From: Cerasicoccus sp. TK19100
GTDB lineage: Bacteria; Verrucomicrobiota; Verrucomicrobiia; Opitutales; Cerasicoccaceae
Direction: 5' to 3'
Assembly: GCF_027257155.1 (NCBI RefSeq)
Contig: NZ_JAPWDU010000001.1
Span: 434,001 to 498,000 of the forward strand
Length of the DNA: 64,000 nucleotides
This document shows positions 37,171 to 46,300 of this stretch, piece after piece. The notes under the pieces are model-generated. The model was not told the origin of the DNA. It did no database searches and saw nothing but the letters and a program-made list of their open reading frames with translations. How positions within the stretch are numbered: position 1 is the first letter of the stretch; each line of letters begins with the position of its first letter. The position numbers were made by a program, and so were the translations under genes.

Positions 37171-37860
37171 ATGCGCCCTCTAATCGGCATCACCAGCCCC
37201 ACCAACGCAGATCCATTTGCCATGCTTTGCCTGGCGCTGGCTGTGCGGTTAGGCGGAGGTAAGCCGGTGAAGCTCAGCGCGAAAAGGCCTTACCGCGAAA
37301 TGCACGTGGATGGCCTGCTGTTGGGCGGTGGCGTCGACATTTTCCCGGAGCTCTATCAAGAAACCGCCCGCGAAGATCGGCGTTATGATCGCCTGCGCGA
37401 CGAGTTGGAAGTTTACTGGCTAAAGCTCGCGCAGGAAAAGCGACTGCCGGTGCTGGCAATCTGCCGCGGCGCGCAGCTAATGAACGTCGTGCATGGCGGC
37501 AATTTGCACATGGAGGTCAAGTCGGCCTATGAAGATGCGGATTACCCCAGTGGCGTTTGGGCGGCGACTTTTTTTCGTAAGCCGATCAAGCTAACGACGG
37601 GTAGCAAATTTCAGCGATTGATGGATACCGATGAGCTGATGGTCAACTCGATCCACAAGCAGGCAATTGCCAATGTGGGCGAGGGGCTGACCGCGGTTGC
37701 GCGTGAGCCAAACGGGGTCATTCAAGCCATCGAAGATGAGTCTCGTCCGTTTTATTTAGGCGTGCAGTTCCATCCTGAGTTTTTGATCTACCAAGAGCGC
37801 TATCGCCGCATCTTCAAAGCCTTGGTTCAGGCGGCTAAAGCGGACACTGATTCGCAGTAG
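37171..37860 (+). CDS. Class I glutamine amidotransferase / gamma-glutamyl hydrolase (C26)
   Basis: The 229-residue protein has the C26 nucleophile site LAICRGAQLMNVVHGG with its Cys and the terminal VQFHPEF with the His-Pro-Glu pair intact. It is closest to gamma-glutamyl-GABA hydrolase (PuuD-like) and cleaves gamma-glutamyl bonds. Its pairing with the ATP-grasp ligase suggests a linked make-and-trim step. It is not the same as the altered, exported form at 21585-22739. Confidence 0.88.
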   Translation: MRPLIGITSPTNADPFAMLCLALAVRLGGGKPVKLSAKRPYREMHVDGLLLGGGVDIFPELYQETAREDRRYDRLRDELEVYWLKLAQEKRLPVLAICRGAQLMNVVHGGNLHMEVKSAYEDADYPSGVWAATFFRKPIKLTTGSKFQRLMDTDELMVNSIHKQAIANVGEGLTAVAREPNGVIQAIEDESRPFYLGVQFHPEFLIYQERYRRIFKALVQAAKADTDSQ

Positions 37861-37913
37861 TTTCTCGCTTATAACGATTCCGCAGATTTAAACTCTGCAC
37901 TGCAAAGTAACTT

Positions 37914-37951
37914 TGCAAAAAAGAAAGCGCCCGGGGTTGTCCCCGGGCGCT
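37914..37951 (-). terminator. Strong intrinsic terminator for the repeat/peptidoglycan-binding gene
   Basis: Read leftward, 37940-37951 and 37926-37936 pair over eleven bases, all G/C-rich, around a three- to four-base loop. A T-rich run follows (TTTCTTTTTT). It lies just past the stop of the minus-strand gene at 37985. The hairpin could also slow transcription coming from the plus-strand genes. Confidence 0.9.
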
Positions 37952-37984
37952 GTAAGCATGCGGTATGAGTGGTAAGTTGGTTGC

Positions 37985-39172
37985 TTAGTCGAGCTTGGCA
38001 ACCTTGGGAGCAGATACTTGCTCCTTGAAGTTGACGATGCCAAGGCTCTGCAAGGTAGCCGGAGTCAGGCCGCCCATTGGCAGGTTGTTGGCCATTTGGT
38101 ATTGCTCGATAGCTTCCTCGGTGGAGGCGTCGATGTTGCCGTCGACTGCGCCGGGATTGAAGCCTTGCTTGTTCAGGCGGCTTTCAACTTCCCAGGCAAG
38201 CTCAGGTGAAATCGTATCGTCGCACAGCACGCGTTCCCAGCGGGTGTGGGCCGGCTCGATCAGAATATCGCGGCTCACGTTGGCATACTGAGGCTCGATG
38301 TAAACTTCGTTGGTCTTTTCGGGCGTCTTCAGCGTGCGAACTTGCACGGTGTCATACTGGGCAGGGATGGTAATTTCACGCGTGGTAGCGTCGGACACCA
38401 TTACCTGCTTTTGCACGGTCTTGTATTGAGCCGGGATAGTCTTTTCCTCGGTACGTGCCGGTTGGTCAACAACTTGGCGGGTTACCGTCTTATACTCGGC
38501 AGGCTTTTCCACCAAGCAAACGATGTCGCCGGTCAGCTCGTTCGGGTTTTCAACTTCTACCTCGCCATCCATCCAGACCTTGGTGGCTGGGCGGACCAAG
38601 ACGCGTTCGCTGACGGTCTTATAAGTAGCGGGGATGGAAATCTTCTCCGTGCGGGCCGGCTCGATCATGACCTTTTCGGAAACAGTTTTGTATTGGGCGG
38701 GCACAACTTCGAGGCGGGTTTCAGCTGGCTTCACCATCACCTTTTGCTCCTGCCACTCATACTGGGCGGCGGTCACATCGATGCGGGAAGATGCTTCTTG
38801 CTGCAGCACACGCTCAGTAACGGTCTCGAACTTGGCCGGGACGATCATCTCAGCGTAGCATTCGCCTACGGTTGCTTCTTCAGGGAAGGGCAGGTGCTTG
38901 CTCTCGGCGGTGATCTCGTAGCGCTCTTCGGGCTCGATGGTTTCCGCCTTCTTCAGCGGCAACTTCGGGTATGCCTTGTGGGCGTTGCGATAGCCTTCGT
39001 GGTCACCAGGGCCCTTCACGTATTCAGCTTGGGCAACTTGCTCTTGCTGGTCGGACTCGCCAGTAAAGAAATTAGCAACATCATCGAAAAAACTGCTTTC
39101 TTCAGCTTCAGCGTTAACAGCAGTTACTCCAACAATGCCGGCGGCACAGGTAATAATGATTTTCTTGTTCAT
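37985..39172 (-). CDS. Exported protein with about eight tandem repeats and peptidoglycan-binding domain
   Basis: The 395-residue product has a signal peptide (1-22). A region of tandem repeats (about 111-310) follows, each of the form Y-x-T-V-x(3)-V-x(3)-P-A-x-T-x(4)-I-P-A. The end is a PG_binding_1 domain (about 322-380, GFNPGAVDGNIDASTEEAI). It probably binds the cell wall through the tail and displays a repeated rod. Three Cys (105, 219, 317) interrupt it. A good terminator follows the gene. Confidence 0.85.
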   Translation of the reverse strand: MNKKIIITCAAGIVGVTAVNAEAEESSFFDDVANFFTGESDQQEQVAQAEYVKGPGDHEGYRNAHKAYPKLPLKKAETIEPEERYEITAESKHLPFPEEATVGECYAEMIVPAKFETVTERVLQQEASSRIDVTAAQYEWQEQKVMVKPAETRLEVVPAQYKTVSEKVMIEPARTEKISIPATYKTVSERVLVRPATKVWMDGEVEVENPNELTGDIVCLVEKPAEYKTVTRQVVDQPARTEEKTIPAQYKTVQKQVMVSDATTREITIPAQYDTVQVRTLKTPEKTNEVYIEPQYANVSRDILIEPAHTRWERVLCDDTISPELAWEVESRLNKQGFNPGAVDGNIDASTEEAIEQYQMANNLPMGGLTPATLQSLGIVNFKEQVSAPKVAKLD

Positions 39173-39499
39173 ATCTGTATCTGGTTTGAGTTAGTGTTCG
39201 GCATAGTAGTAACTCATTGCGTGCCAGTTTTGTTTTATGTTTTATAAATTACTTAACTGCATCATCTTAGGGAGTTTTATATTTTTGATTGATCGTTGGT
39301 TGAATGCATTGCGCAATTCAAAACTATCTTAATTATGTTCTTTTGCATTGTAGAGTTATCGCGATGTATTGAGCCAATTATTTAATCTTGTACGCAGAAC
39401 GGCCGACCCCATCGGGGCCGGCCGCCTACTGCTGCTATTTATGTTTCCGGGGATCGGATTCAAAAAATTCCAGCTAACCTAACTGATGCTACCTAGCAG
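39173..39499. promoter_or_regulatory. Gap with TGCA-type dyad and a hairpin
   Basis: Between two minus-strand genes. It holds the dyad TGCATTGCGCA at 39305-39315 and an eleven-pair hairpin with one mismatch (39400-39410 with 39414-39424). The hairpin may end the small lipoprotein transcript, although no strong U-run follows. The rest holds the promoter of the repeat-rich gene at 39172. No other gene is seen. Confidence 0.55.
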
Positions 39500-39697
39500 T
39501 TAATTCGTTGCATCCTTAACTTCGTCTTTGGCGTCCTCAGCAGCATCGCTGATGGAGTCGCCAGCGCTTTCAGCTGCGTCGGAGATGGAATCACCAGCGT
39601 CTTCCAAATGATCGCCGGCATCCTTTTCGCAACCAGCAAACAAGCTGAGCAGGCCGAGTGAGAGAATAGTGATGAGTGTTGTTAGTTTTGTTTTCAT
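39500..39697 (-). CDS. Small acidic lipoprotein
   Basis: From ATG 39697 the product has 65 residues, a signal peptide and a lipobox LFAGC. The mature part is a short, acidic Asp/Ala/Ser repeat helix resembling small stress-induced envelope lipoproteins. The frame reaches 39721, but the eight extra residues are not signal-like. The function is unknown. Confidence 0.75.
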   Translation of the reverse strand: MKTKLTTLITILSLGLLSLFAGCEKDAGDHLEDAGDSISDAAESAGDSISDAAEDAKDEVKDATN

Positions 39698-40062
39698 GAT
39701 ATTCGTAATTTGGTTCACCAATGTAATATCATGATGCGTGCCAGCCTTGATCGAATCTTACTTAAGATGCTGAAAATCAAAGGTTAGCAAAATTTAAAAA
39801 TAACCCGTTATCATTTGCCTTCGTGCAATTTGTCGCAGAGCTGTGGAGGTGGTTCGCGCAATTTGCAATGCCCGCCGATTATTTTAATTTCCTACACCTG
39901 GAGGGCAAAATGCAATTTATCCTGCTTTTTGCGCATTGCAATTTTACAGACCAAAGTTCCTCGAAAATTTGGAATCGAAAATTTGAAAAGCATATCTATT
40001 TGGAATAGAATAGCTTACGTTACATGCATGCGCGCGGGCACGGGCTCTGCATTAGGCTTGGC
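39698..40062. other. Gap before the 40063 gene with several TTGCA words
   Basis: It holds no gene I can support. It contains repeated near-palindromes of TTGCAAT/ATTGCAA type, among them TGCG-CAT-TGCA at 39930-39940, and an A+T-rich promoter-like region near 39740-39810. A frame at 39815-40066 has no family-like features. Confidence 0.4.
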
Positions 40063-40539
40063 ATGAACCTAAATATTCCAAACTTCTCGATTGAATCCGA
40101 AATTTCTAATCTCTACGCCACCGAGCGCTGGTTGATTTCTCTCTGCCAGTCTCGTTCTACTTTACGTGAGCCAAATTTGCAGAAGTATGCTTGGGCATCT
40201 TTTATCGCTGGTAGCCGTGACCGTTGTGCCATGCTTCGCAAGCTGGCTCAGTTGGAGAATTGCCACATCACCTTTGATTGGATTGTTCCTAAGTGCGTGC
40301 TGAGTTATGATTTCGAGTGCCTGGCATGCGATCTCATGAGCGATACGATTTCAGATGACGATTTGGCCGAATCGCTTGATAAATTAACTCGGCACATCGC
40401 TCTGCAGTATGTGCGCCTGATGCGGATTGCGCAGGCGCAGCATGCTTACTCCGTTGTGATGGGGACTGAGTGCATACTCGAAACGATGCCGCGCGAATAT
40501 GCTTCTTTTTTAAATGAGCCGATGATGCAGTCGGCCTAA
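40063..40539 (+). CDS. Hypothetical protein, possibly ferritin-like four-helix type
   Basis: The 158-residue product (from ATG 40063) has a helix-rich pattern with several Cys and His. Its first part, LYATERWLISL, recalls DUF892 (YciF) ferritin-like proteins, but the match is weak. No signal peptide is present. The gene stands alone between two structured gaps. Call it hypothetical. Confidence 0.5.
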   Translation: MNLNIPNFSIESEISNLYATERWLISLCQSRSTLREPNLQKYAWASFIAGSRDRCAMLRKLAQLENCHITFDWIVPKCVLSYDFECLACDLMSDTISDDDLAESLDKLTRHIALQYVRLMRIAQAQHAYSVVMGTECILETMPREYASFLNEPMMQSA

Positions 40540-41308
40540 AGACTCGATAGTTAGACCGCGCGCGCTTTTTGTGCGCGCACCCACAATAGCCAGCGCTACC
40601 AATGCGAATACAGCATGGTAGCGCTTGGCTCGTGTAAGCCGATAATGCCAGCGAGCAGCTCTCGACGCTGGTAATTTCACCCGTGCCGACGTCCCTGCAT
40701 TTTCGGCAATCATGTCTTTATGGTTATGGTTGGGGGCGTCGTGGATCATTGCGATAGAGATTGGTTCGTTTAACGAAGGCAAACTGCCGCCATTACTGGC
40801 CTGGCCCCATCAACAGCATAAATCTCCACGGCCAACGCTTCACCGGCGGCTGGATGACCCACTCTGTAGAAAGGCCTCTACCTGCCCGCCTTGGAGGTGT
40901 CATCCTGGACCTCGGCGAGAATTTTGTTGGTACCTATTTCGCTGTGGGTTGGGGGCGAGCATGTTGACGAAGGGAATTGCTGGGTCAGGCAATCGTAGAA
41001 TCCCTTAGGCATGCGGCTTTTGCATTTCTTGTAATAATCAACTCTAGGGTCTGGGTATATCTTCAATATAAGGGCCTACCGGAGCTCATGTTGTCTTGAA
41101 GATTAGTCGTTGTGAAAACTCCTGCAAATTTCCCTGTTGGTTGTTTTTTTTGAAATGCATTTTGCATGTTTTAGGCTCACAGAAAATTCACTAAAAATAC
41201 ATAGGTTGTTTATATGCAATAGTTAATGAAATATTCAAGCTGCTTGGCATTTGCCCTGCAATATTAGCTGTCGATAACTCTGACAAATAACTCAACGAAA
41301 GGATAATC
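40540..41308. other. Long gene-poor gap with hairpins and a TGCA dyad
   Basis: This 769-base stretch lacks convincing genes. It has a GC hairpin near 40560-40578, a perfect ten-base inverted repeat (40592-40601 with 40616-40625), further CCAGCG/CGCTGG pairs around 40645-40680, and a TGCA-TTT-TGCA dyad at 41156-41166. The last part (41240-41308) is probably the promoter and leader of the small DUF1328 gene. It could hide a small RNA or a decayed gene. Confidence 0.4.
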
Positions 41309-41482
41309 ATGTTAAGCTGGGCACTCACATTCTTTGTAGTCGCATTAATTGCAGCCCTTCTGGGTTTTACCGGTATCGCTGGTGCTGCAGCGGGAATCGC
41401 TAAGATTCTGTTCTTTGTATTCCTCGTACTGCTGATCGTATCCGCCCTTGTTGGCGCGCTACAGGGCAAGAAACCCATGTAA
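41309..41482 (+). CDS. Small membrane protein, DUF1328 family
   Basis: A 57-residue protein is encoded from ATG 41309 after a good AAAGGAT ribosome-binding site. It consists of two hydrophobic helices with Gly/Ala-rich turns ([16 protein letters not shown]). This is the DUF1328/YtjA pattern, common in stress-induced membrane peptides. It is shorter than many gene callers accept. Confidence 0.85.
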   Translation: MLSWALTFFVVALIAALLGFTGIAGAAAGIAKILFFVFLVLLIVSALVGALQGKKPM

Positions 41483-41513
41483 CTGCCGTCACCAGATGAC
41501 GTTGAATAATGCA

Positions 41514-41552
41514 AGCGCCCGGCCTGTGGCGATATTCCCGGCCGGGCGTTGC
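41514..41552 (+). terminator. Hairpin after the DUF1328 gene
   Basis: A GCGCCCGGCC / GGCCGGGCGT stem around a loop of about 14 bases lies about 40 bases past the stop. It has a G-U pair at the base and no clear T-run. It is likely a terminator or a transcript-end hairpin. Confidence 0.5.
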
Positions 41553-41576
41553 TAAACCCTCAACCTGCAAGCCGCT

Positions 41577-42782
41577 ATGCTGAACCTCGACATGCCAGAA
41601 CTGCCGACGACTTCGCTCAAAGAGCGCGATGAAGACATCGCATCGCCATCGCGGATCGCCTACATGGAAAATGCTCTGGGCATCCCTTTTACCTACGGAA
41701 ATACCGTAGAGCCGCTAAATAACGGCAATGAAATTTTTCCGGCCATGCTGTCAGCTATACGCAGCAGCCATGACCACATCGAGCTACTGACTTACATTTA
41801 CTGGAGTGGCGATGTCGCCAAGGAATTTGCCGATGCACTCAGCGAGCGCTCGATGGCAGGCGTCACCGTGCGGGTCCTGTTGGACTCCTTTGGCTGCTCC
41901 GACATCAAGCGCGAATACCTTGACGAAATGGCGGAAGCTGGCGTCCAGATTCAGTGGTTTCGCCCGGTCAAGAAGTCGTTGCTCAAGTTTGACTGGCGCA
42001 CGCACCGCAAGGTGTTGATTTGCGACGGTCGTATTGCATTTACCGGCGGCGTCGGAATTGCCGCCGAATGGGAGGGCGACGCCCGTAACCCGGATGAATG
42101 GCGCGAAACGCATTTTCGCGTTCGTGGCCCGGCTGTGAAGTGCCTTAGCGGCGCTTTCTGGGACAATTGGTTCGAGGAAAACGAAATTCCGCTCAAGATG
42201 ATGACGGCCAACCCCAATGAGCGCCCCCATGGGCTGCCCTTGCAAGTGGTGCGGTCCAACTCTGGCTACCGCGTCAGCGATGCGCACAAGGTGCTGCACG
42301 CGATGATCAATCTGGCCACCGAGCGCCTGGATATCGTGACGCCATATTTCGTTCCAGAGCCAGGCCTGCTCAAGCTCATGTGCGAAAAGGCGCGCAATGG
42401 TGTGTCCGTGCGCGTGCTCATCCCCGATGCCTACACAGACAAGCGCTTCGAGCGCTTGGAGTCGGCGCGATACTTTGACGACCTAACGAAGGCTGGTGCC
42501 GAGGTACATCTTTACCAAAAAACCATGATCCACACCAAGCTAATGCTCTGTGACGACGAGCTCGCGCTGTTTGGATCCATTAACTTCAACCGCCGATCCC
42601 TGCTCAAAGATGAGGAAATCGGTGTCGTCGTTGGCAGCCCGACTTTTGTTCGGGAAATGCGCCAAACCGTCGAGCGAGATCTGGATGATGCCATCCAATT
42701 AGACCGCAGTAAGTGGTCTGGGCCGAATACCGTGGAGTTTCTCGTTCAGCGCCTGCTCACCCCGTTCCGCGATCAACTCTAG
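41577..42782 (+). CDS. Phospholipase D-family cardiolipin synthase-like protein
   Basis: The 401-residue protein has two HKD motifs: THRKVLICDGRIAFTGG and HTKLMLCDDELALFGS. It has no N-terminal membrane spans and so is like ClsB rather than ClsA. It should condense phosphatidyl groups to make cardiolipin or related lipids. It lies between the DUF1328 gene and a two-component pair, in a region of envelope-stress type. Confidence 0.88.
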   Translation: MLNLDMPELPTTSLKERDEDIASPSRIAYMENALGIPFTYGNTVEPLNNGNEIFPAMLSAIRSSHDHIELLTYIYWSGDVAKEFADALSERSMAGVTVRVLLDSFGCSDIKREYLDEMAEAGVQIQWFRPVKKSLLKFDWRTHRKVLICDGRIAFTGGVGIAAEWEGDARNPDEWRETHFRVRGPAVKCLSGAFWDNWFEENEIPLKMMTANPNERPHGLPLQVVRSNSGYRVSDAHKVLHAMINLATERLDIVTPYFVPEPGLLKLMCEKARNGVSVRVLIPDAYTDKRFERLESARYFDDLTKAGAEVHLYQKTMIHTKLMLCDDELALFGSINFNRRSLLKDEEIGVVVGSPTFVREMRQTVERDLDDAIQLDRSKWSGPNTVEFLVQRLLTPFRDQL

Positions 42783-42796
42783 GCCAAACCGTTTGT

Positions 42797-42840
42797 TGCA
42801 GAATGCAGCATCGCGTACGCCTGGCGCATTGCAAAATGCA
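42797..42840. promoter_or_regulatory. Two TGCA-N3-TGCA dyads upstream of the response regulator
   Basis: TGCA-GAA-TGCA lies at 42797-42807 and TGCA-AAA-TGCA at 42830-42840; the latter extends to ATTGCA-AAA-TGCAAT (42828-42842). They are spaced by 33 bases, about three DNA turns. They sit 60-105 bases upstream of the regulator start at 42902. They are probably binding sites for a dimeric regulator. Confidence 0.5.
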
Positions 42841-42901
42841 ATAGTTGGGTTTGCGAATCGGTCATTCATATCATTATTTACACTTCTACCTAAGGACTTA
42901 C

Positions 42902-44389
42902 ATGGCATACCGTTACAACGCTGAAAGCCGCAGCAACAAAGCCACCCGCGCTAATTCAAAATCTAAAGCAGAGTCGAACGGCCCCGGTCTGCTCGATTCC
43001 GGGATGTATGACGACGAAGAGACCGGCATAGATCCAGCGTCACAGGTGCGCGGAATGAATATTCTAATTGTTGACGACGAAGCTAATATTTTGCGGACCA
43101 CCTCCATCGCTCTCAAAAGCATGGGGCATACCCCTTTCACGGCAGAAAACTCACGCCGGGCGGAATTCATACTCGCCGAGGAGCGCATCGACGCGATGTT
43201 TCTCGACGTGATGCTGGGCAATGAGAACGGTCTGGATTACCTCACCAAACTCAAGGCCCGTAACGAAAAAGTCCCGGTCATCGTCTTCACGGCGCACTCG
43301 TCGATTGAGTCGGCAGTGGAGTCCATGAAGCGTGGTGCTTACGATTACATTCAGAAGCCGTTTATTCCGGAAGAGATTCGGCAGATGTTGGCCAAGCTCG
43401 AACGCAGCATCGCGTTGGAGCGTAAGGTCGAGGCGCTGGAAGAGCAGGTGGCGGACAAGGACGCCACTATCCGACTGGAGTCTGAAGAGCCGGATATGCA
43501 GAAGACGTTCAATGTAGCCTTCAAAGCGGCAAATTCCGAGGCGTCGATCTTAATTCTCGGCCCCAGCGGTACCGGTAAAACTGTGTTGGCGCGCAATGTC
43601 CACCAGCGCAGCCCGCGGGCCAAAGAACCCTTTATTACCGTTAACTGCCCGAGCCTCTCACGTGAGCTGCTGGAGAGTGAGCTTTTTGGCCACTTGAAGG
43701 GCTCGTTTACCGGCGCGGTCAAGGATACCTGGGGCAAGGTGGCCGCGGCGGAAGGTGGCACCTTGTTCCTGGACGAAATTGGCGAGTTGCCATTGGAAAT
43801 TCAACCGAAGCTGCTCCGACTCTTGCAAGACCGCGAATACGAGCGCCTGGGCGAGAATCGTGTGCGCAAGTGCGATATTCGCGTGATTGCTGCGACGAAC
43901 CGTGACTTGGCCGCCGAGGTCGAGGCCGGAACGTTTCGCGAAGACCTCTTTTACCGCCTCAAGGTGATCTCCGTTGAGATGCCTCCGCTGCATGAGCGTC
44001 CGTCGGACATCCTGCCGCTGGCCGAAAATTATCTGAAGCATTTTGCCGTGCGTGAGGGGCGCAAAAATCTGCGTTTCTCCACGGAAGCTGGTCGCCAGTT
44101 GGTCGACTACACCTGGCCGGGCAATTTGCGTGAAATGCGCAATGTCATCGAACGCGCGGTGATCCTCTCCGTGGGTGATGAAATCGAGGCGAACGACTTG
44201 CCGGATGATTTCTCGCAAGACGAGAGCGGTGGCCCGCGACCCGGGCAAATGATTTCGCTGGCCGAGCTGGAAGAGGCGCACATCCGCCGCATTTTGGCCA
44301 AGGCTGACAGCCTGGATCAAGCCGCCTCTGTGCTCGGCATCGACACGGCGACACTCTACCGCAAACGCAAGCGCATGGGCCTCACCTAA
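42902..44389 (+). CDS. Sigma-54-dependent response regulator (NtrC/AlgB type)
   Basis: From ATG 42902 the protein has 495 residues. A leader of 50 residues is followed by a receiver domain with Asp102, Thr130 and Lys152. An AAA+ domain has Walker A GPSGTGKT (220-227), a sigma-54 contact loop GSFTGA (267-272; the usual form is GAFTGA) and GGTLFLDEIGELP. A FIS-type HTH ends it (DQAASVLGIDTATLYRKRKRM). It should activate sigma-54 promoters when phosphorylated by the kinase encoded next. Confidence 0.93.
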   Translation: MAYRYNAESRSNKATRANSKSKAESNGPGLLDSGMYDDEETGIDPASQVRGMNILIVDDEANILRTTSIALKSMGHTPFTAENSRRAEFILAEERIDAMFLDVMLGNENGLDYLTKLKARNEKVPVIVFTAHSSIESAVESMKRGAYDYIQKPFIPEEIRQMLAKLERSIALERKVEALEEQVADKDATIRLESEEPDMQKTFNVAFKAANSEASILILGPSGTGKTVLARNVHQRSPRAKEPFITVNCPSLSRELLESELFGHLKGSFTGAVKDTWGKVAAAEGGTLFLDEIGELPLEIQPKLLRLLQDREYERLGENRVRKCDIRVIAATNRDLAAEVEAGTFREDLFYRLKVISVEMPPLHERPSDILPLAENYLKHFAVREGRKNLRFSTEAGRQLVDYTWPGNLREMRNVIERAVILSVGDEIEANDLPDDFSQDESGGPRPGQMISLAELEEAHIRRILAKADSLDQAASVLGIDTATLYRKRKRMGLT

Positions 44390-44425
44390 TCATCGCGCAT
44401 CCCGTCCGGTGATGAACCCCCACTC

Positions 44426-46300
44426 ATGAAAAAACTTCGCAATCGGCTCTATGTCGCGCTTCTGCCTTTGCAGTTGCTGTTGGTTGGGCTGGCTCTGTGG
44501 ACATTCTTCCTGCTCGCGAATCTCGAAGAGCTCGTTAGTGACGCAAAAACCTCACACGAGGAGTTTGCCGAAGTAACCGATAATGCCTTGTTCCGCCTGC
44601 GTGAAATGCAGGTGCTGATCGAGATGACTGCCGAGGTCGATGGCCGCAGCCTGCGGTCGGACATCCGTCAATCCAAGCTGGAATATCTGCAAGCCATCGA
44701 ACTAATCCGCGTCAACCCCAACGCTCAAAGCACGGATTCCTTGACGGCGCTTATCACGATCAATGAGCAGATCGATCCGCGCATGGAGACGATGCTCCGT
44801 GCGATGAATGATCCGATGATTGCCCAACGGCGCATGGAGATGCTGAATCTTTTCCAGGAAGCAGAGACGTTGCTGGAGCGCCTGTCGACGGCCGCGATCG
44901 ACGACCTGCTCAACCTGCAAGACGCCTTCCGCGAGCGCTTGCGGTTATCTTTTGCCGTCCTCGGCGCGGGTATTTTGCTGGGGGTCTTTGGCACCTTGCT
45001 CATTAGCCGTCAGATCGGGCGCATGATCCTCAACCCGCTGGAAAACCTGGAGGACAAGTTGGAGGATGTGAGCCGGGGTAACCTCGATGTGGAGGCCGAT
45101 CTGAGCCGCCGCGATGAGATTGGCAAGCTGGCCCACGCCTTCAACCAAATGGTCCACAAGCTGCGTGAATACAAATCGCTGACCGACCAAAAGCTCCTCT
45201 CGACCACGCGGACTTTCCGCAGTGTGCTGCAGCGCACACCGCACGCGACCCTGTTCCTGACCAGTGACCTCAAGGTCTTCTTCGCCAACCCGCAGGCTGG
45301 TTCGCTGCTCGAAGCACCGGAGTTTAAAAAAGGCCTGCCGCGCGCGCTCAAGAAGTTTGCCCAAGACGCGATGGACTCGGGTGACATTGTGGTGATGGAT
45401 CGCTTGCAGGAGGCACTGCGAATTAACGTTGGCGGCCAGCCATTGTATTTTCTGGTGGCTGCATTTCCCGTCGACCTGGTGGACACGGAAGACTTCGACT
45501 CCGGTGCTTTTAACGCCGAGGGCGTCGCGATTTTCCTCCAGGACGTCACCAAGATGAAGCTTGCGGACAACCTGAAGGGCAACGTCGTCGCCACCGTTAG
45601 CCATGAGCTGAAGACGCCGCTGACCAGCGCCCGCATGTCGCTCTACCTGCTCAGCGAGGAGTCCGTCGGCCCGCTGAATGAGGAGCAGCGAGAGCTGGTC
45701 GACACCGCCAAGGAAGACCTGGAGCGGCAATTGGCGACTATCCAAAATCTCCTCGACCTGAGCCGCATCGAGCAAAGCGATAAGCGACTGATCAAGGACA
45801 CCTGCCGCGCCAATGGCATCATTGATCGCTCGATCATGGCGCACCGCGAGCTGGCGAACTCATGCGGAGTAAAGTTGGTCGCCGAGCCTGCGCCGGAGGA
45901 CCCGTTTATCCATGTTGACGAGAAGCGCATTGAAATCGTTTTGAATAATTTCGTTTCCAACGCACTGCGCCACGCGCCGGAGCACTCGGAAGTCATCGTG
46001 CAAACCGTGGTAGAAAAAGACCGCGTGCGGTTCAGCGTTTTCGATGAAGGCCCCGGTGTGCCGGACGATATGCGCGACATCATCTTCGAGCGTTATGCGC
46101 AGGGGGAGGACAGCCGGCGACACGGCAGCGCTGGCCTTGGGCTGCATATTTCCAAGGAGATCATTACCGATCACGGCGGGGATATCGGCTGCGATTCCGT
46201 CTTGGGCCAAGGGAGCAATTTTTACTTTCTGCTGCAACGCGTGACCGAGCCGGAGTCAGAGCAAACCATAGAATCATCAACCGAACACAACCATGTCTAA
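44426..46300 (+). CDS. Sensor histidine kinase (KinB-like)
   Basis: The 624-residue protein has a first membrane helix (about 10-32), a four-helix periplasmic sensor (about 35-170), a second helix (about 174-194), HAMP (about 195-250), PAS (about 260-370), HisKA with His393 in VSHELKTPLTS and HATPase with DEGPGVPDD and GSAGLGLHIS. The layout and HisKA sequence resemble Pseudomonas KinB. It pairs with the regulator just upstream. Its stop overlaps the next, YqjD-like gene by eight bases. Confidence 0.93.
   Translation: MKKLRNRLYVALLPLQLLLVGLALWTFFLLANLEELVSDAKTSHEEFAEVTDNALFRLREMQVLIEMTAEVDGRSLRSDIRQSKLEYLQAIELIRVNPNAQSTDSLTALITINEQIDPRMETMLRAMNDPMIAQRRMEMLNLFQEAETLLERLSTAAIDDLLNLQDAFRERLRLSFAVLGAGILLGVFGTLLISRQIGRMILNPLENLEDKLEDVSRGNLDVEADLSRRDEIGKLAHAFNQMVHKLREYKSLTDQKLLSTTRTFRSVLQRTPHATLFLTSDLKVFFANPQAGSLLEAPEFKKGLPRALKKFAQDAMDSGDIVVMDRLQEALRINVGGQPLYFLVAAFPVDLVDTEDFDSGAFNAEGVAIFLQDVTKMKLADNLKGNVVATVSHELKTPLTSARMSLYLLSEESVGPLNEEQRELVDTAKEDLERQLATIQNLLDLSRIEQSDKRLIKDTCRANGIIDRSIMAHRELANSCGVKLVAEPAPEDPFIHVDEKRIEIVLNNFVSNALRHAPEHSEVIVQTVVEKDRVRFSVFDEGPGVPDDMRDIIFERYAQGEDSRRHGSAGLGLHISKEIITDHGGDIGCDSVLGQGSNFYFLLQRVTEPESEQTIESSTEHNHV

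Noticed and set aside
37926-37951. Hairpin as the terminator of the plus-strand amidotransferase gene
   Set aside because: The T-rich run lies only on the minus-strand side, so it serves the minus-strand gene; effect on the plus strand is uncertain.
40510-41008. Short frames in both strands within the gene-poor gap
   Set aside because: No ribosome-binding site, family-like motif or codon pattern supports them.
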